A DNA stretch of 8,273 bases, taken from assembly GCA_903921455.1 (NCBI GenBank), contig CAIXPZ010000028.1, forward strand, positions 1 through 8,273, written 5' to 3'. This stretch comes from an uncultured Verrucomicrobia subdivision 3 bacterium. GTDB taxonomy: Bacteria > Verrucomicrobiota > Verrucomicrobiae > Limisphaerales > UBA11358. A program made the translations under genes and the position numbers. A model generated the notes under the pieces. That model saw only the letters and a program-made list of their open reading frames with translations, made no database searches and was not told the origin of the DNA. Below, piece after piece: positions 6,057 through 8,273 of this stretch. The stretch's first letter is position 1; each line of letters starts with the position of its first letter.

Positions 6057-6457
6057 ATGTCAACCAATTCAAAACTAAACGGCGAGAAGATCGCCACCGT
6101 GGTCAAGGCTTGGGAGACCTGCGTCCGGCCAAGAGCTTCGCCGGCATGACGCTGGCCCAGTTCAAGACCATGGTCAAACCCAGCCTCGACATGCGCGATG
6201 CCATCAGCACGCTGGAAAACCAGTTGATCGCCGCCAGCGACCAGCGGGATGACGCCGACGCCGAATCCATGAAACAGATCCTGCTCGTGGTCATCCGGAG
6301 GCGGTTATTTGCCGCCGAGCGAGGTGATGGGCGAAGGCCGATGGAACGTTCGTCCGGCCACCATGAACACGCCTTCACCCTGATGATGCAGGGTAATCCC
6401 GCCAGCCGAGTTATTATAAAGTGCGTCTCGATACATGGAACGCCACGGCAGAAGTGA
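6057..6457 (+). pseudogene. Frameshifted small conserved gene (hypothetical, verrucomicrobial type)
   Basis: From the ATG at 6057 the sequence reads MSTNSKLNGEKIATVVKAWE-T, then goes out of frame and stops at TGA after a few codons. From about 6119 the next frame continues smoothly with LRPAKSFAGMTLAQFKTMVK, PSLDMRDAISTLENQLIAAS and DQRDDADAESMKQILLVV. Restoring one C in 'gagacctgcgtcc' (6115-6125) joins the two into one protein. I recall a small family of about 110-120 residues of this type in Verrucomicrobia, annotated only as hypothetical; its usual acidic tail is absent here after about position 6293, although the frame stays open to 6457. The product is helical and charged with no membrane segment or known catalytic motif. 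The frameshift and missing tail suggest decay; programmed frameshifting or an assembly error are alternatives. Confidence 0.55.
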
Positions 6458-8166
6458 CGCCGACCGAGCGTGCCGCGCGCCTGCAGTTCACATTTGAGCA
6501 GCCTGGCGATGCGTATGTCGTGTTGGACGTTTTTGGCACCAAACGGATTTCGTCAGTTAAAATCATCCCCACCGAAAACAAAATCGTCGGCATCGCGCGC
6601 AACTATCACAACCGCCCCGGGGGCGGCGTGCCGGAGAATTTCGGTAATTATTTTGTCATCTTGTTTGACCGGCCATTTACCGCCAGCGGTGTTTGGACGT
6701 CCAACTCCATTCAGCCGGGCGTGACGGAACTTGAATGCGGAAAGACACTGGGCGCGTTTCTAAAATTTGACACGAGCACGAATCGCATCGTCGGCTGCAA
6801 GGTGGCATCGTCATTCGTCAGCCTGGAGCAGGCCGAACGAAACCTGGATCGTGAAATCGGTAGCGCGGACTTCAACACCATCCGGCAGCGCGCCGAAACG
6901 CGCTGGAACGAAATGCTGGGCCGCGCCCGAGTTGCCGGCGGCACGGACGACCAGCTGCGGACGTTTTACAGCGCACTTTACCGGAGCATACTTTACCCGC
7001 ATCGCTTTTACGAATTGGACAAAAATGAAGAGCCAATCTACTTCAGTCCTTACGATGGCAAGGTTCATCCTGGTCACCTCTACACCGACAGCGGCTTTTG
7101 GGACACGTTCCGCGCCGCGCATCCGCTCATCAATTTACTGTATCCGGAAATTGGCGGCGAAATTTTGGAAGGCCTGATCCATGCCTGCGACGATAGCGGC
7201 TGGCTGCCGGAGTGGCCGGGCCCGGGACATCTCAATTGTATGCTCGGCAACCACGCCTTTTCGCTGCTGGCCGATGGCTGGATGAAAGGCATTCGCACGT
7301 TTGACGCGGAGCGGGCCGTGGCGGCGATGGTTCATGATGCGAACACGCAAGGTCCAACCAATTGTCTTGCGATCGGCCGCGACGGCGCCGAGTTTTACAA
7401 TTCAATTGGCTATGTTCCGTATTCCAATGACCCTTCGGACAATGCCAGCTTCCGCGGAGCGGCTTCGAAAACCCTGGAATTTGCCTACGACGATTTTTGT
7501 GCTGCGCAACTCGCGCGCGCCGTTGGCATGAATACCGAGGCGGCTACTTTTGCGCGCCGGGCGATGAATTATACAAATTTGTTTGATGCCTCCCTCGGCT
7601 TCATGCGCGGGCGCAGGGCGGACGGTTCGTGGAATGAGCCTTTTTATGCCGATGAATGGGGCGGGCCGTTCACCGAGGGCAATGCCTGGCAGTGGACGTG
7701 GAGTGTTCAGCAGGACGCACCGGGCTTGATGAAATTACTGGGCGGCGAAAAATGTTTTGCCGACAAGCTGGACGCGGTTTTCTCCACCGCACCGACGGTT
7801 CACACTGGCACTTACGGCCGCATGGAGCATGAAATGTTGGAAATGATCGCCGCGGACATGGGGCAATACGCCCACGGCAACGAGCCGGTACATCATCTGC
7901 TTTATCTTTACGATTATGTCGGCCAGCCGTGGAAGACCCAGTCGCACGTCCGGCAGACGATGACGCTGCTTTATCAGGCGACCCCAGACGGCCTCTGTGG
8001 TGACGAGGACACCGGCCAGATGTCGGCGTGGTATGTGTTCAGCGCACTTGGGTTTTATCCCATGTGCCCCGGCGACCCGATTTACCTCATCGGCAGCCCG
8101 CTGTTCCGGCAGGCGGTGTTGACGTTGCCGCACTGTCCTAGCTACCAGATCGTGAGACTGATTTAA
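6409..8166 (+). pseudogene. GH92 alpha-mannosidase, truncated at both ends
   Basis: GH92 enzymes are calcium-dependent exo-alpha-mannosidases, normally exported and about 740 residues long. Similarity starts abruptly with SYYKVRLDTWNATAEVT (6409 on), a segment some 110 residues into a normal GH92. No signal peptide or good start precedes it; an in-frame TAA lies at 6394-6396 and the first usable start is a GTG at 6421. Counting from that GTG, the rest of the beta-sandwich domain covers about 1-165 and the (alpha/alpha)6 catalytic domain about 165-571. Conserved motifs include GFWDTFR (225-231), EGNAWQWTW with E419, GNEPVHH and GQPWKTQ, and DEDTGQMSAW with D528 and D530. E419, D528 and D530 have the spacing (109 and 111) of the catalytic Glu and Asp residues of BT3990 (E533, D642, D644, as I recall). 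After SPLFRQAVLTLP the sequence changes and stops within foreign DNA, losing about 60 residues. Confidence 0.85.
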
Positions 8167-8177
8167 CGAGTTAATTG

Positions 8178-8208
8178 GTTGACACTCCAATGATAGAGGA
8201 GTGTTAAC
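8178..8208 (+). promoter_or_regulatory. Hairpin enclosing the ribosome binding site of the element's first gene
   Basis: GTTGACACTCC (8178-8188) pairs with GGAGTGTTAAC (8198-8208) over 11 bp with a single G-U pair, around the loop AATGATAGA. The right arm contains most of the Shine-Dalgarno sequence AGAGGAG (8195-8201), and the stem ends at the base before the ATG at 8209. In an RNA that includes both arms the ribosome binding site would be covered. Hiding the start in read-through transcripts is a known way for insertion sequences to limit transposase; its use here is inference. Confidence 0.65.
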
Positions 8209-8273
8209 ATGAATGAACAAACGATAGTAGAGAAGAAGAGGAACAGCCCCCCGAGGGGGGCTGGCGGCGCGAA
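8209..8273 (+). CDS. Start of an insertion-element gene (partial)
   Basis: ATG at 8209 follows AGAGGAG with seven bases between. The frame, MNEQTIVEKKRNSPPRGAGG, is open to the window edge, with 21 complete codons visible. The short, basic, Pro/Gly-rich N-terminus suits a small DNA-binding accessory protein or the front of a transposase, but no domain can be seen. The coding link is supported mainly by the good ribosome binding site and by the position just inside the GH92 disruption. Confidence 0.45.
   Translation, partial: MNEQTIVEKKRNSPPRGAGGA
8245..8262. repeat. Perfect GC palindrome inside the element gene
   Basis: AGCCCCCC and GGGGGGCT flank a central GA, giving an 18-base inverted repeat that can fold as a seven-bp stem with a four-base loop. 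It lies 36 bases into the frame starting at 8209 and codes SPPRGA there. No T tract follows in the window. It may be a second RNA structure in the leader or simply a result of codon choice. Confidence 0.5.

Larger units (their letters stand above)
8133..8273 (+). mobile_element. Probable left end of an insertion element, cutting GH92
   Basis: GH92 similarity ends at about 8132 (...VLTLP). The next bases, ctgtcctagctaccagatcg and on, are AT-richer and non-coding up to a new gene start at 8209. The layout, with a short leader, a regulatory hairpin and a start codon within about 80 bases of the break, is typical of the 5' end of an insertion sequence. The family cannot be named: the other end, the target duplication and most of the first gene lie outside the window. 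The exact boundary is uncertain by a few bases. Confidence 0.55.

Noticed and set aside
5636..6106. Minus-strand frame of 156 codons across the second repeat array
   Set aside because: It is open mainly because the 21-bp unit is in phase with codons. It overlaps the small gene and the XRE remnant, and has no ribosome binding site or known domain.
8179..8207. TTGACA as the -35 box of a promoter for the element gene
   Set aside because: At normal spacing the -10 position reads tgttaa and the transcript would start inside the coding sequence; the bases are better explained as the left arm of the hairpin.

Overview
The window is bacterial, GC-rich, and most likely from the Verrucomicrobiota, probably a soil or freshwater lineage near Pedosphaera/Limisphaera. 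The evidence is a PEP-CTERM exosortase-sorted protein, a secreted formylglycine sulfatase, a GH92 alpha-mannosidase, a stomatin-like SPFH protein, and a short N-terminal motif resembling verrucomicrobial translation factor IF-2. This assignment is inference from protein style; no rRNA or marker gene is present.

Left part (1-2164). The window opens inside an SPFH/band 7 protein (3-494, +). About 820 bp without an intact gene follow. They hold a 46-codon fragment whose first 17 residues look like the start of IF-2 (530-670), a short repeat of the 'ctctcc..gggggag' kind overlapping its end, and about 17 diverging copies of a 21-bp tandem repeat (748-1104). I recognise nothing in 1105-1250. leuD follows on the minus strand (1318-1875) with a clear rho-independent terminator (1251-1289). 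Its upstream region holds a large GC-rich hairpin.

Middle (2165-5166). Two exported-protein genes lie in tandem on the plus strand: a PEP-CTERM protein (2165-2845) and an arylsulfatase (2970-4553), with a GC-rich hairpin between them. A small, unrecognised exported protein lies on the minus strand (4639-5088), with a minus-strand terminator upstream of it (5141-5166).

Right part (5362-8273). This is a stretch of broken genes: an XRE-type regulator disrupted inside its helix-turn-helix; a second 21-bp repeat array (5736-5903) with a different, strand-symmetric unit; a small gene with a strong ribosome binding site but a one-base frameshift after codon 21; and a GH92 alpha-mannosidase that has lost its N-terminus and had its last roughly 60 residues replaced by what looks like the end of an insertion element. 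That element (from about 8133) starts a gene at 8209, directly behind an 11-bp hairpin that would hide its ribosome binding site.

The intact genes do not form one pathway. leuD is leucine biosynthesis; the sulfatase and the former GH92 enzyme fit a lineage that degrades sulfated and mannose-containing glycans. The least explained features are the two unrelated 21-bp (seven-codon) repeat arrays, one just upstream of the frameshifted small gene, and the insertion-element leader hairpin.
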